Part shown: piece by piece, positions 31,217-39,919 of the stretch | How the letters are laid out: every line of letters starts with the position of its first letter | How positions within the stretch are numbered: the stretch's first letter is position 1 | DNA from: Diplonema japonicum | Taxonomy: Eukaryota; Euglenozoa; Diplonemea; Diplonemida; Diplonemidae | Assembly (NCBI GenBank): GCA_964019335.1 | Contig: OZ025667.1 | Location: forward strand, 480,501-544,500 | Reading direction: 5' to 3' | DNA length: 64,000 bases | Program-made: the position numbers and the translations under genes | The notes under the pieces: generated by a model | Seen by the model: only the letters and a program-made list of their open reading frames with translations | What the model was told of the DNA's origin: nothing | The model's database searches: none

Positions 31217-31768
31217 ATGGTCATTCTGCACCCCGACTCGGTCCCCCTCAGCAGGAACAGGAGGCGAGGGGACATGTGGGATGTAGTCGTGTCTGTGGAA
31301 ACACATACGCCCGCGCAGGGCCAAGCAGAGACAAAGAGAAACAGATTGAGGGAGTGGGCACAAGCGGCACTGCAGTACAGCGGGAATGTGCAACAAGAGA
31401 ACTATGAAGAGAAAGAGGTTGCGACGAAGAAAATAGTGCCTGTGCTGCACGCGAAGGCGCCCCGTCTGGTTGGTCCGAGACCGCCTAACTTGTACAAAGG
31501 GTGTGACCAAGAGTGGAGGGAGTGGATGCCTTTAAGGCCTAACCCCCCTCCTCTTAGGAGCGCCCGCGCCCGCGGCACACTGGGCCTTGCGCCTTCATCA
31601 AACCTCCCCCTCGTCACCATCCCCCGCCTTCCGCGGCATGCACCCCGCCGTCAGGCACCTAGGCGACAGCACCTCTCACACACACTGTCTTATCCGCACG
31701 ATGAGACCGTACCTACCATAGCTACGCTGCAGTATCTTCCAAGGACCCTCCAGTTGCCTTGTGTGTGA
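31217..31768 (+). CDS. Small basic protein of unknown function
   Basis: A 183-residue Arg/Pro-rich protein, 74 bases after the previous stop. It has a helical segment (AETKRNRLREWAQAALQYS) and a later basic Pro-rich tail (LPRHAPRRQAPRRQHLSH). No domain is recognised. An out-of-frame ATG at 31203 begins a 28-codon frame (stop at 31284-31286) that overlaps the start, so either the leader is spliced between the two ATGs or translation uses leaky scanning. Coding status rests on length and tight spacing only. Confidence 0.5.
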   Translation: MVILHPDSVPLSRNRRRGDMWDVVVSVETHTPAQGQAETKRNRLREWAQAALQYSGNVQQENYEEKEVATKKIVPVLHAKAPRLVGPRPPNLYKGCDQEWREWMPLRPNPPPLRSARARGTLGLAPSSNLPLVTIPRLPRHAPRRQAPRRQHLSHTLSYPHDETVPTIATLQYLPRTLQLPCV

Positions 31769-31836
31769 CGGTTTACTAATTTCTTAACTCATGAAGCTTC
31801 TTTTCAGCTGTCTCACATTCACACCCAACAGGCAAC

Positions 31837-32739
31837 ATGCACGCTTGGAAGAAGCAGCGTACGAACACGGGGGCCAAGCCCTCCTACAACTGGGACAAAC
31901 CGTTCTGCATTGAGGACGCGAGACAAGAGTACGGGTGGGAGGACACCGATTACATCATGGGCATCGACGAAGCGGGGAGGGGGAGCGTACTCGGGTCGAT
32001 GATCTACGCTGGGATGGCCTGCAGGCTCTGCGACCATGAGACGCTTGTGGGGTACGGTGTGGATGATTCGAAGGCACTGACGGACGTGAGGAGGCGGCAG
32101 ATGTTTGAACAAATAAAGAACAACGACAACTTTAAATATATGATAGACGAGATAACACCGCAGGACATCTCGAGACAGCAGCTGGGGCGGGCTGCGCAAT
32201 CGCTGAACAAGATCTCACACAACTCTGCAATCGGTATCATCGCAGACATCAAGGAACGTGTTGGGGACAAGCTTGTTGCTTGTTTCGTGGATGTAGTCGG
32301 CCCTCAGGAGCTGTACCAAAACAAGCTCAACAGGCAGTTCCCCGACCTTGTCATTGTTGTGCGGTCGAAGGCCGACTCGCTTTTCCCTGTGGTTTCGGGC
32401 GCCTCTATCCTTGCCAAGGTCACACGTGATGTAACAACGGAGGCCATCGACAACGATGGCCTCCCGCATGTCCCTTCGGTTGGCACTGTCGGGTCTGGCT
32501 ACCCTGCTGATCCTGTTGCAAAGGAATGGCTCAAGAAGAACACACATCGTCTCTTCGTCTTTCCGAACATCATCAGATTCGACTGGCAGCCTGTCAAGGA
32601 TATCGAAGCTGTGAAGTGCATCCGTGTGGACTGGAACGGGAACTGGGAAGGCGAGCTCCCCGAGCTCTTCGGAAACTCCAAGACGAAAAAGTGGCAGTAT
32701 TTTCAAGAAATGTTTTTGTCTCACCCTTCTTCGTTTTAG
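31837..32739 (+). CDS. Ribonuclease H2 catalytic subunit A
   Basis: The 300-residue protein carries all RNase HII/H2A catalytic carboxylates: Asp44 and Glu45 (MGIDEAGRG), Asp152 (FVDVVGP) and Asp180 (SKADSLFPVVSGASILAKVTRD), plus the DDSKALTD and GSGYPADPVAKEWL motifs of the eukaryotic A subunit. It cleaves RNA in RNA-DNA hybrids and nicks at single ribonucleotides in DNA, in the nucleus. The usual GPVLGP after the active site reads GSVLGS, a mild departure. The start follows a CACCCAACAG acceptor by five bases. Subunits B and C are not in the window. Confidence 0.95.
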   Translation: MHAWKKQRTNTGAKPSYNWDKPFCIEDARQEYGWEDTDYIMGIDEAGRGSVLGSMIYAGMACRLCDHETLVGYGVDDSKALTDVRRRQMFEQIKNNDNFKYMIDEITPQDISRQQLGRAAQSLNKISHNSAIGIIADIKERVGDKLVACFVDVVGPQELYQNKLNRQFPDLVIVVRSKADSLFPVVSGASILAKVTRDVTTEAIDNDGLPHVPSVGTVGSGYPADPVAKEWLKKNTHRLFVFPNIIRFDWQPVKDIEAVKCIRVDWNGNWEGELPELFGNSKTKKWQYFQEMFLSHPSSF

Positions 32740-32818
32740 ACCCCCCCCCCCCTTTCCCCCACTGTACCTGTACATGTTATTAGTGATCGCAGAGCCCCCT
32801 CGCAAGACTGACAGGACA

Positions 32819-33527
32819 ATGCCGGTGATATGCGACAGTGAGAGCATGCCGCTGGACATGTGGCGGAAGGTGCGGGTGCTCATCTCAGCAACGAACGTTT
32901 TCCTTGTGATTATAGTGTCGGTGACGAATGATTCATTGTGGAAGGAGGTGTGTGTTGCATGGTAAAGAACGAGGGGAGAAAAAGAAACAAAACAAACAGG
33001 ATGCGCGATCATGCGGCATGTACCAGTGCAACGACGGTGAGAACCCGCGAAGCAGCAAGGTGTACTGCAAGGAGCGCATCGACATGATTAGCACGGCACA
33101 GATCCTGAGCCATGTTGCGTCTGCTGGGGTTGTGGTGGGTTTCTCGTATCATGTTTTCGTACTCAGCGGGCTCTTGCACGTCAAAGGGCTTGCGATGGTC
33201 TTTCACGTTGTGTCCGCACTAGCAGCCAACGGCGTGTGGGTCGTCATAATATTCATTGTGGACGAGGCGTGCTCTCTCGGCGATTCTTTCACCCTGAAGT
33301 ACGCCTTCGGCCTCTACATCACTGTCATGATCTTGGAACTCACACAGCAGTTCATCGAGAACCGTGTCACATCCTACCAAGTCAGCACCACGCCCACGGA
33401 ACCCATTACAGACCTGCGTGCCAAGGATGATGAAGCACCTGACAACGAAGACGAAGCGCCCAACCCTTCCGAGGGTTCCCCGGACCCTACGGACCCCCAG
33501 GACATCTTCATTGAAGACGTCAAGTGA
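32819..33527 (+). CDS. Four-TM membrane protein, amastin-like topology, two exons
   Basis: Intron 32948-32999 (GTGTG...AACAG) joins a first TM (VRVLISATNVFLVIIVS) to a second exon with three more: TAQILSHVASAGVVVGFSYHVFVL, MVFHVVSALAANGVWVVIIFIV and YAFGLYITVMILELTQQFIE. The spliced protein has 218 residues. TM1, a first loop with conserved-looking Cys (SCGMYQC...VYC), three further TMs and an acidic cytosolic tail (DEAPDNEDEAP) recall amastin-type surface proteins of kinetoplastids, but the amastin signature is not clear, so this is tentative. The ATG at 32819 follows GACTGACAG; an upstream ATG at 32774 precedes that site. Confidence 0.7.
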
Positions 33528-33676
33528 TTTAAGAGAATGTGGCCTCTTGTTTACACGAGATGGTTAGTTAGTAGTCTAATCTAAACAGTGCAGTCTGTAT
33601 AGTAATAGAAAGACATAGCTCTTTCTCTATTTCTGTCTCGCACAATGCACTGGTGTAACCTTACGCCAGGCCAAAG

Positions 33677-35587
33677 ATGTTGCGCAGCAGCCTCGCGAAG
33701 CGATGGGCGTCATACATGGTGTATGGTGCAAACACTGACATCGGGAAGACGGTAGTGGGGTGTGGGTTGCTGCAGGCGGCGGCCAGGAACAGCGTGAAGG
33801 CAGGCTACGTTAAGCCAGTGCAAACGGGTGACGAGACTGATGAGCAGTGGATGAAGGACAACGGGGGTGACTGCAGGACAGTTACTTTTTTCTCCTTCAA
33901 GGAACCAGCCAGCCCCCATATCGCTGCTGCTCTCGAGAATCGCACTGTCACAGACGATGAGCTGCTAGAGAAGGTGCAACACGATGTTGCCACGAACACC
34001 GACGACATCACTCTGATTGAGACGGCGGGTGGTGTGCTCTCCCCTGCGCCTTCGACGTCCCCTCAGGCGGACGTGTACGCGAAGCTAGGAATCAAGAGTA
34101 TCCTCATCGGGGACCCAAAGCTGGGCGGGATCTCCTCTACCATGTGTGCTTTGGAGTCCCTCAGAGCACGTGGCGTTAACCCCCTTTGCGTTGTCTTCGT
34201 GGGCGGCAGTGCCAACGTCGACTCTCTCGAGAAGCATATCAAAGTCATTTGCCTCCCTGAGCTCCCAGACAGGTCGCTGCCCCTCACGGATTGGTACAAG
34301 CACAAAGACACCACCACTGTCTTTGACCGTATCCTGCGAAGCCTACTTCCCGACGAGATGTTTGACGCAAGGCACATCTGGCACCCCTACACCTCCATGA
34401 CAAGGCCGAAGAGGATGTACAAAGTGGCAAGTTGCGATGGGTGTGAAATCACATTGGAAGACGGCACGCGTCTTGTAGACGGGATGGCCTCGTGGTGGTC
34501 TGCCATCCATGGGTATAACGTGCCGGAACTCACAAAAGCACTGCATGACCAGATAGCTAAGATGCCACATGTCATGTTCGGGGGCCTAACCCATGATCCT
34601 GCTATCAAACTCTGCAGGACGCTTGTGGACATGACCCCTGAGGGCCTCGAGTGCGTGTTCTTGTGCGACTCGGGTTCGGTTTCTGTCGATGCTGCGCTTA
34701 AGATGTGCGTCCAGTACTGGGCCGGCCAGGGCAAGCCCCAGAAAAACAAGATGATCTCCCTTAAAAGAGGCTACCACGGGGACACATGGGGGGCTATGTC
34801 TGTGTGCGATCCTGTGAACTCCATGCACAGCCTGTTCGATGGCATTTTGAAGAAACATATTTTTATCGACTCTCTAGCAGAGCTGGAGGGTGCCCTCATA
34901 GAGCACCGAGAGGAAGTGGCAGGGGTGATTCTAGAACCCGTAACACAGGGCGCCGGTGGGATGGTGTTCTACAACCCCGAGGAATTAAAGGCTACAGGTG
35001 ACTTGTGCAAGGAATACGGGGTGCTGCTTGTTGCTGACGAGATTGCAACGGGTTTTGGGAGGACAGGGAAGATGTTTGGCTGCGACCATGCAGGGGTAGT
35101 GCCAGATATCATGTGCGTGGGGAAGGCGATGACAGGAGGGACGATGACGATGGCTGCGGTAATCTGCACGAGACATGTGGGTGAGAAAGTATCTGGAGAG
35201 GACGGGAGCTTGCCCTTCATGCACGGGCCCACCTTCATGGGGAACCCCTTGGCTGCGAGCGTGGCGAACGCCTCTTTAAACCTTTTGCTCGACTCGCCTT
35301 GGGAGGAGAAGGTGGCAGCTCTCGAAGCACAACTCAAAAAAGAGCTCGCACCAGCATCTGCATCACCACATGTGGCGGACGTCAGAGTGCTTGGGGCCAT
35401 TGGCGTCATAGAGCTCAAGCATGCGCCCTCCGACCCTGAAGCCCTTCAGCACGCTTTTGTTGAGTTAGGCGTGTGGGTCCGTCCCTTCGGGAAGCTGGTG
35501 TACATTATGCCCCCCTATGTCATTACGCCCTCGGACCTCACGAAGGTCACCTCTTCGATGGTTGATGTCACCTCTAGGGCTTACTAG
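33677..35587 (+). CDS. Fused dethiobiotin synthetase / DAPA aminotransferase (BioD-BioA)
   Basis: The 636-residue bifunctional enzyme catalyses two biotin steps. Residues 12-220 are dethiobiotin synthetase (P-loop GANTDIGKT, KPVQTG, LIETAGGVLSP). Residues about 230-636 are 7,8-diaminopelargonate aminotransferase: RHIWHPYTSM, GMASWWSAIHGYN, CDSGSVSVDAALKM, DEIATGFGRTG, then PLP-lysine region VGKAMTGGTMTMAAV. In plants (BIO3-BIO1) and fungi the same order is fused and works in mitochondria; the basic start MLRSSLAKRW here would fit a mitochondrial presequence. The BioF gene lies 398 bases downstream on the same strand. No intron interrupts the frame. Kinetoplastids generally lack biotin synthesis, so the gene is notable if the host is euglenozoan. 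Confidence 0.95.
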   Translation: MLRSSLAKRWASYMVYGANTDIGKTVVGCGLLQAAARNSVKAGYVKPVQTGDETDEQWMKDNGGDCRTVTFFSFKEPASPHIAAALENRTVTDDELLEKVQHDVATNTDDITLIETAGGVLSPAPSTSPQADVYAKLGIKSILIGDPKLGGISSTMCALESLRARGVNPLCVVFVGGSANVDSLEKHIKVICLPELPDRSLPLTDWYKHKDTTTVFDRILRSLLPDEMFDARHIWHPYTSMTRPKRMYKVASCDGCEITLEDGTRLVDGMASWWSAIHGYNVPELTKALHDQIAKMPHVMFGGLTHDPAIKLCRTLVDMTPEGLECVFLCDSGSVSVDAALKMCVQYWAGQGKPQKNKMISLKRGYHGDTWGAMSVCDPVNSMHSLFDGILKKHIFIDSLAELEGALIEHREEVAGVILEPVTQGAGGMVFYNPEELKATGDLCKEYGVLLVADEIATGFGRTGKMFGCDHAGVVPDIMCVGKAMTGGTMTMAAVICTRHVGEKVSGEDGSLPFMHGPTFMGNPLAASVANASLNLLLDSPWEEKVAALEAQLKKELAPASASPHVADVRVLGAIGVIELKHAPSDPEALQHAFVELGVWVRPFGKLVYIMPPYVITPSDLTKVTSSMVDVTSRAY

Positions 35588-35985
35588 CCTGCTTATACCC
35601 GCCACGGGTACGGTCGCCAATTCCGCTTACTTTTGTACCCTTTTCTCTGTAGCTATTTCTGCAAACCTGGGTTTTGCAATCGGCTTTTACTTTTTTTTCT
35701 TTTTTTTTTTCTTTTTTGAATACATGAGGCCGGTGTACGGGAATTGCTGAACACACAGAATGTTATTTTTTTTTTCTTCGACCCTTAAAAAAAAAAATAC
35801 TTGGTGCAAATTTTACCGTGGCGACCGCACCCACCACCCACCACCCACCCCTTTCCTTCCTCTGAGCACAGCCTGCGGTGTTGATGCAGCAGTTTTGAAG
35901 GGACGTTCGCCTAATGTGTACTCTTTTATTTCACGTCGCAAAAGGCACCTGACCACCGATCAGCTTCTCCTCTTTTACCACAAAC
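35588..35985. other. Spacer between BioDA and BioF genes
   Basis: T-rich runs (35690-35718, 35764-35778) and a pyrimidine tract (CAGCTTCTCCTCTTTTACCAC) just before the BioF start, fitting RNA processing between the two biotin genes. Confidence 0.5.
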
Positions 35986-37200
35986 ATGGCACGAAGAGCA
36001 CAGGAGCGGATGGAGGAGGCTGTCGCTGCACGAGAGGGCAAGGGGTTGCTGAGGAAGCTTTCGAGCCGGTCGTGGAACAATAACGTGTTGGTGGACTTTT
36101 GCAGCAACGACTACTTAGGCATGAGCAGGTCTGCAGATCTGAAGGAGGAGGTAAAAAAAGAGCTGGCAATCGCTGAAGAGATGCTTCGCAAGGAAGGCGG
36201 GTCTGTGCAAGGGAGCACAGGGAGCCGGCTGCTCTCAGGAAACAACAGCTATGTGGAGAGCATTGAGAAGCATATTGCCAACTTCCACAACAGGGAAGCG
36301 GCACTGCTCTTCAACACTGGCTACACTGCGAACATGGGCGTCGTGAGCTCAGTGCCAATGAAGGGCGACATCGTGGTGTACGACTCTCTGTGCCACAACA
36401 GCATCCTCGAGGGGTTCAAGCTTGGGAGACAGAAGGACACCATACAGTTCAAGCACAATGACGTGGACAACTTGAGGGATATCCTTGAAGCACAGCACGA
36501 GAAGACGACAGGGTGCATCTTCGTGGTGGTGGAGTCTGTCTACTCGATGGAAGGGGATGTGGGACGGCTGAAGGAGTTCTGCACTTTAATGGAAAGGTTT
36601 CCAAAGAGCTGCTTGATTGTCGACGAAGCGCATGGCACAGGACTGTATGGGGAGGGCGGCCGAGGTGTCCTGAACGAGCAGGGTTTGGAAGGCCATCCGT
36701 CGATACTATGCAGCGTGCATACCTACGGGAAAGCCTTCGGAGTGCATGGAGCGGGTGTGCTGGGGCCTGCCGTGTTGAAGTCCTACCTCCTGAACTACGC
36801 ACGATCTATTATCTTCACAACGTCCCTCTCCTTGCATGCCCTCGCATCTATACGGGCAGCATACACTGTTATCGAAGCTGCTGAAGGGCGGCGTGCGCAC
36901 CTCATGCACCTTATCAAGGTTTTTACGGAGACATTGAAGACGAGCCTCCCCCCTTCACGTCTCTTTACATCGCCGTCACCCATTCAGGCTGTCATCGTCC
37001 ACGGTAACAAAGAGGTCATTGCTGCCGCAGCAAGCCTTCGCAATCAAGGGTACGATGTTCTACCTATCCGCGCCCCTACGGTGCAGGCAGGACTTGAACG
37101 CTTGCGGGTTATCCTACACTCGCACAACAGCACCGAAGAAGTCCTTCATCTTGCGTCCCTCATCAAGAATATCTGTGCGAACAACATTGCAAAACTATAA
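35986..37200 (+). CDS. bioF: 8-amino-7-oxononanoate (KAPA) synthase, C-terminal AKL
   Basis: The 404-residue alpha-oxoamine synthase joins pimeloyl thioester and alanine with PLP to form KAPA, the first step of biotin ring assembly. Motifs: DFCSNDYLGMS, GSTGSRLLSGN, VYDSLCHNSILEG, IVDEAHGTGLYG and PLP Lys249 in HTYGKAFGVHGAG. The family also includes KBL and ALAS, but the position beside BioDA and the substrate-side motifs favour BioF. It ends in AKL, a peroxisomal targeting type 1 signal; peroxisomal KAPA synthase is known from fungi and plants. KAPA would then pass to the BioDA enzyme. Confidence 0.93.
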   Translation: MARRAQERMEEAVAAREGKGLLRKLSSRSWNNNVLVDFCSNDYLGMSRSADLKEEVKKELAIAEEMLRKEGGSVQGSTGSRLLSGNNSYVESIEKHIANFHNREAALLFNTGYTANMGVVSSVPMKGDIVVYDSLCHNSILEGFKLGRQKDTIQFKHNDVDNLRDILEAQHEKTTGCIFVVVESVYSMEGDVGRLKEFCTLMERFPKSCLIVDEAHGTGLYGEGGRGVLNEQGLEGHPSILCSVHTYGKAFGVHGAGVLGPAVLKSYLLNYARSIIFTTSLSLHALASIRAAYTVIEAAEGRRAHLMHLIKVFTETLKTSLPPSRLFTSPSPIQAVIVHGNKEVIAAAASLRNQGYDVLPIRAPTVQAGLERLRVILHSHNSTEEVLHLASLIKNICANNIAKL

Positions 37201-37991
37201 AAAAAAAAAAGAGAAAAGGGAGGGGGAAGGGGGGGGGGGGGTTGAAATGATATCAAAACGTAAAAACCGAAGGGGAAGTAGGAGACAAAAAGCTTCATTT
37301 CCCATTCTATTCCGAGAAAAAAAAATGTCAAAAAAAAACTTGGGTAAGAAAAAAAGAGCACCTGAAACTTTGCTTGTTTTATGTTGAATGCTGTAATTTG
37401 CATTTTAATTTTATCCTCTCTGTTCTCTGACCAATCAAAAAAAAAGGTGGAGAAGGGCAAGTTTTCATGTGTGATTTTCTTCCTTTTCATCACATCAGCA
37501 GAGGGGGAAAGGGGAGGAGAAGTCCCTTAAAAAAAGGAGGGTAAAAAGGCAGGATGATAAGGCTCTACAACAGCCTTCAGAAAGCCTATCAAATTCCCAT
37601 CACCCCTCCCCTCAAATTTTATTTCTTTCCATCGATAACTTTAATTTCGTCCCGACAATAATCCGGTCTGTTACAGTGGGAGGAAACCTTTGCACACGAA
37701 GGCTCTACCGCTCACTTTACCTGGTACTAGATTCAACAGGGGGGAAGGGAGTGAGAAGGGGTTCTTAGTGCCTTTTTTCATTGTTCGGGATATCATCTGA
37801 CTGTTGGGAGGCTGAGATTGGTTCAGCACCTGTCCCACTTCTCCTCCGCCCCTCTTTTTCTTTTTTTGTTTGTTCAATAGCCCCCTTCTTCCCCTCTTCT
37901 GTTTTCTCCTTTCTCTTCATTCTATCTGCTTGTGTTTTCGTTTTTTCTTCTTCTTTCTGCCCTCCACTCCAAAGAAGTGCATCTCCGTCAA
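37201..37991. other. Gene-free spacer
   Basis: Purine-rich stretch directly after the BioF stop (37201-37240), A-rich DNA, then strongly pyrimidine-rich sequence (37840-37975) ending in an AAAG/AAG acceptor zone before the next ATG. No gene supported. Confidence 0.55.
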
Positions 37992-38591
37992 ATGCGTGCG
38001 GGGTGGGCACCTGTTTTAATTGTGCTCGTGCTTCTCCTTCCCAATGGGCGTAGCGTGAACGGGAACAAATGCGGTGAAACATGTCTGACAAGCTGCGATG
38101 GGGACGATATTTGTAACACATGCTATTTCACAGACACGGGGCACTTTTGCACAGCGGGTTGCGGCGGGACGTGTAGGAGTGACGGCGACTGCATCATGCC
38201 CGACTGCCCGATCTGTAGTGGCGGGAGGTGTGACCACTACACTTCACGGTGCGGGGGTAAGTGCTTCAGCGAAATTGATTGCACAGACTACCAGTGCCCT
38301 ACATGTGTGCAAGGCGTCTGCGGATCCCTGACCTGCGGCCATGAATGCTCCGACAGTTCCAACTGCATGAACATCACATGCAAAAACTGCCGCGTCATCA
38401 CCCCTCTCCTCTCTCAATGCCACCCACTTCCCTGCAACACTCGCTGCACTACCAAATCTGATTGTACTTCTCCCTCTTGCCCCTTTTGTGTCTCTTCGCT
38501 CTGCAAAGCTGCTTGCAACACACCATGCACCACATCCCAAGCCTGTCCCCCGTCCTGTCCCCACTGCACTGCCGGGATTTGTGCCGCATAG
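37992..38591 (+). CDS. Secreted cysteine-rich repeat protein
   Basis: A 199-residue protein with a signal peptide (MRAGWAPVLIVLVLLLPNG) followed by about seven modules of C-x3-C-x5-C-x4-C-P-x-C-x2-G-x-C type (e.g. CGGTCRSDGDCIMPDCPICSG, CGGKCFSEIDCTDYQCPTC). Nearly every fourth residue is Cys, so the chain must be heavily disulfide-bonded. The modules resemble keratin-associated or wap-like Cys-rich motifs but no named domain fits. No C-terminal TM or GPI signal is visible, so it is probably secreted to the surface or a vacuole. The ATG after the pyrimidine tract is chosen; upstream in-frame codons lie in the tract. Confidence 0.8.
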   Translation: MRAGWAPVLIVLVLLLPNGRSVNGNKCGETCLTSCDGDDICNTCYFTDTGHFCTAGCGGTCRSDGDCIMPDCPICSGGRCDHYTSRCGGKCFSEIDCTDYQCPTCVQGVCGSLTCGHECSDSSNCMNITCKNCRVITPLLSQCHPLPCNTRCTTKSDCTSPSCPFCVSSLCKAACNTPCTTSQACPPSCPHCTAGICAA

Positions 38592-38640
38592 TGTAATAAC
38601 ATCCTTACATAGTTCAGCACCCAACGCATCACTCAGGAAA

Positions 38641-39852
38641 ATGCTTTCGTTGGGGGACCTGCTGGGCAGCGACAGCGATGATTCAAAAGAAGCTCGTCAG
38701 CAGGAAAAGGTGGTTGCGAAAGAGACTAGCGCATCGAGACGGTCAGAGGACACAAGCACCTTTAGCAAAAGGTCCGAGGACAGCAAGGCGCGGCTAGAGA
38801 AACGTCGTCAGGAGCAGAAGGAGAGAGAAGAGAAACAGAAAGACCACTACAGCAAGCTCCGGGAGATAAGCGGGATCCCTTCTGACAGCATACCAAAGGT
38901 CGACAGCTTCCAGTACACGTCACCTTCGCGAAGACAGCCGAGGGAGGCTGCTGCACAGTCGCCACCGAGCAAGAAGAAAGGGCGGGCGCAGTCACGGTCG
39001 TCGAGCAGTAGTTCCACTCAAGACAGCCTGGAAGAATACGGGGTGATGGTGGCGGATAGAGGCACTCAGACACATTTGGGGCAAGCAATCGAGACGCAGA
39101 CCGATCCCCCGGCAAAGGTGTTCAGCTGCAGGGAGTGTTATAAGAAGCATTTTGGTCGCGAGCCGGAAGAGTTCGACGCACAGTGTGAGCACCGCTCGGC
39201 ATTGCACAACAACAGGGACTACGAAGACTTCTGCAATATCATTCCTCCTGAGGTGCCTATCAGCGCTGCCCTGCCCACCTCTGCTCATTGGAAACTGCAA
39301 CTTAACAAGATGCACCACATGCTGAACCGCACCCTCTCGTCGCTGGCTCCCGACGTCGAGCTTGCGGGACAAGTCCTCCAAACAAAGGTGTCTTCCGGTC
39401 AAGCTGAGGTCACAGAAACGGACCAAACCCATCAGCAACCAGATAAACAGCTTCTGCAGTTGGTTTCGAACCTCGAGGTTAAGCTGTCAAGCTTGCAAGC
39501 TGCGCATGAAGACCTGCAGCAGAAACACGAGCAGCTTTCGTCACAAAAAGCATATGATGAACAAGGAACGCTTTCCCAGCCGTCTTCTTCATCCGCACCA
39601 CAATCACAATCACAACCACAACCACAACCACAACCAGAATCTCAATCTCAACCTCAACCTCAACTGCAACCACAGCCGCAGACACAGGCACTAGGTGCTT
39701 CTCTTCCCCCTGCTCCAGTACCTTATTACCCACCTTATGTATGCATAGCTCAACAAGTTAACACAACACAGTACGGGTACCCCCACTATCCATACACCGC
39801 CTGGGGCCCCGGTCCGGTGCCCAGTCCAGGATATGGCAGTTACGGCATGTAG
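38641..39852 (+). CDS. Disordered protein with paired LC8-type TQT motifs and Cys/His cluster
   Basis: This 403-residue protein starts 49 bases after the previous stop. Residues 1-110 are charged and helical (SKARLEKRRQEQKEREEKQK). Residues 142-144 and 152-154 are TQT in RGTQTH and IETQTDPP, the core of dynein light chain LC8-binding sites, spaced 10 residues apart. C163, C166, C182 and H184 could bind zinc. A coiled coil (LVSNLEVKLSSLQAAHEDLQ) precedes a long Gln/Ser/Pro tract made of short repeats and a Pro/Tyr-rich tail. LC8 often dimerises disordered partners through such tandem motifs, so a scaffold role is proposed but unproven. Confidence 0.75.
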   Translation: MLSLGDLLGSDSDDSKEARQQEKVVAKETSASRRSEDTSTFSKRSEDSKARLEKRRQEQKEREEKQKDHYSKLREISGIPSDSIPKVDSFQYTSPSRRQPREAAAQSPPSKKKGRAQSRSSSSSSTQDSLEEYGVMVADRGTQTHLGQAIETQTDPPAKVFSCRECYKKHFGREPEEFDAQCEHRSALHNNRDYEDFCNIIPPEVPISAALPTSAHWKLQLNKMHHMLNRTLSSLAPDVELAGQVLQTKVSSGQAEVTETDQTHQQPDKQLLQLVSNLEVKLSSLQAAHEDLQQKHEQLSSQKAYDEQGTLSQPSSSSAPQSQSQPQPQPQPESQSQPQPQLQPQPQTQALGASLPPAPVPYYPPYVCIAQQVNTTQYGYPHYPYTAWGPGPVPSPGYGSYGM

Positions 39853-39919
39853 ATTAGAAGTTATTAATGTACTCATGAACTTGTTTTATCTACCGCGAAA
39901 CTGGAGACAGGAGATAAAT

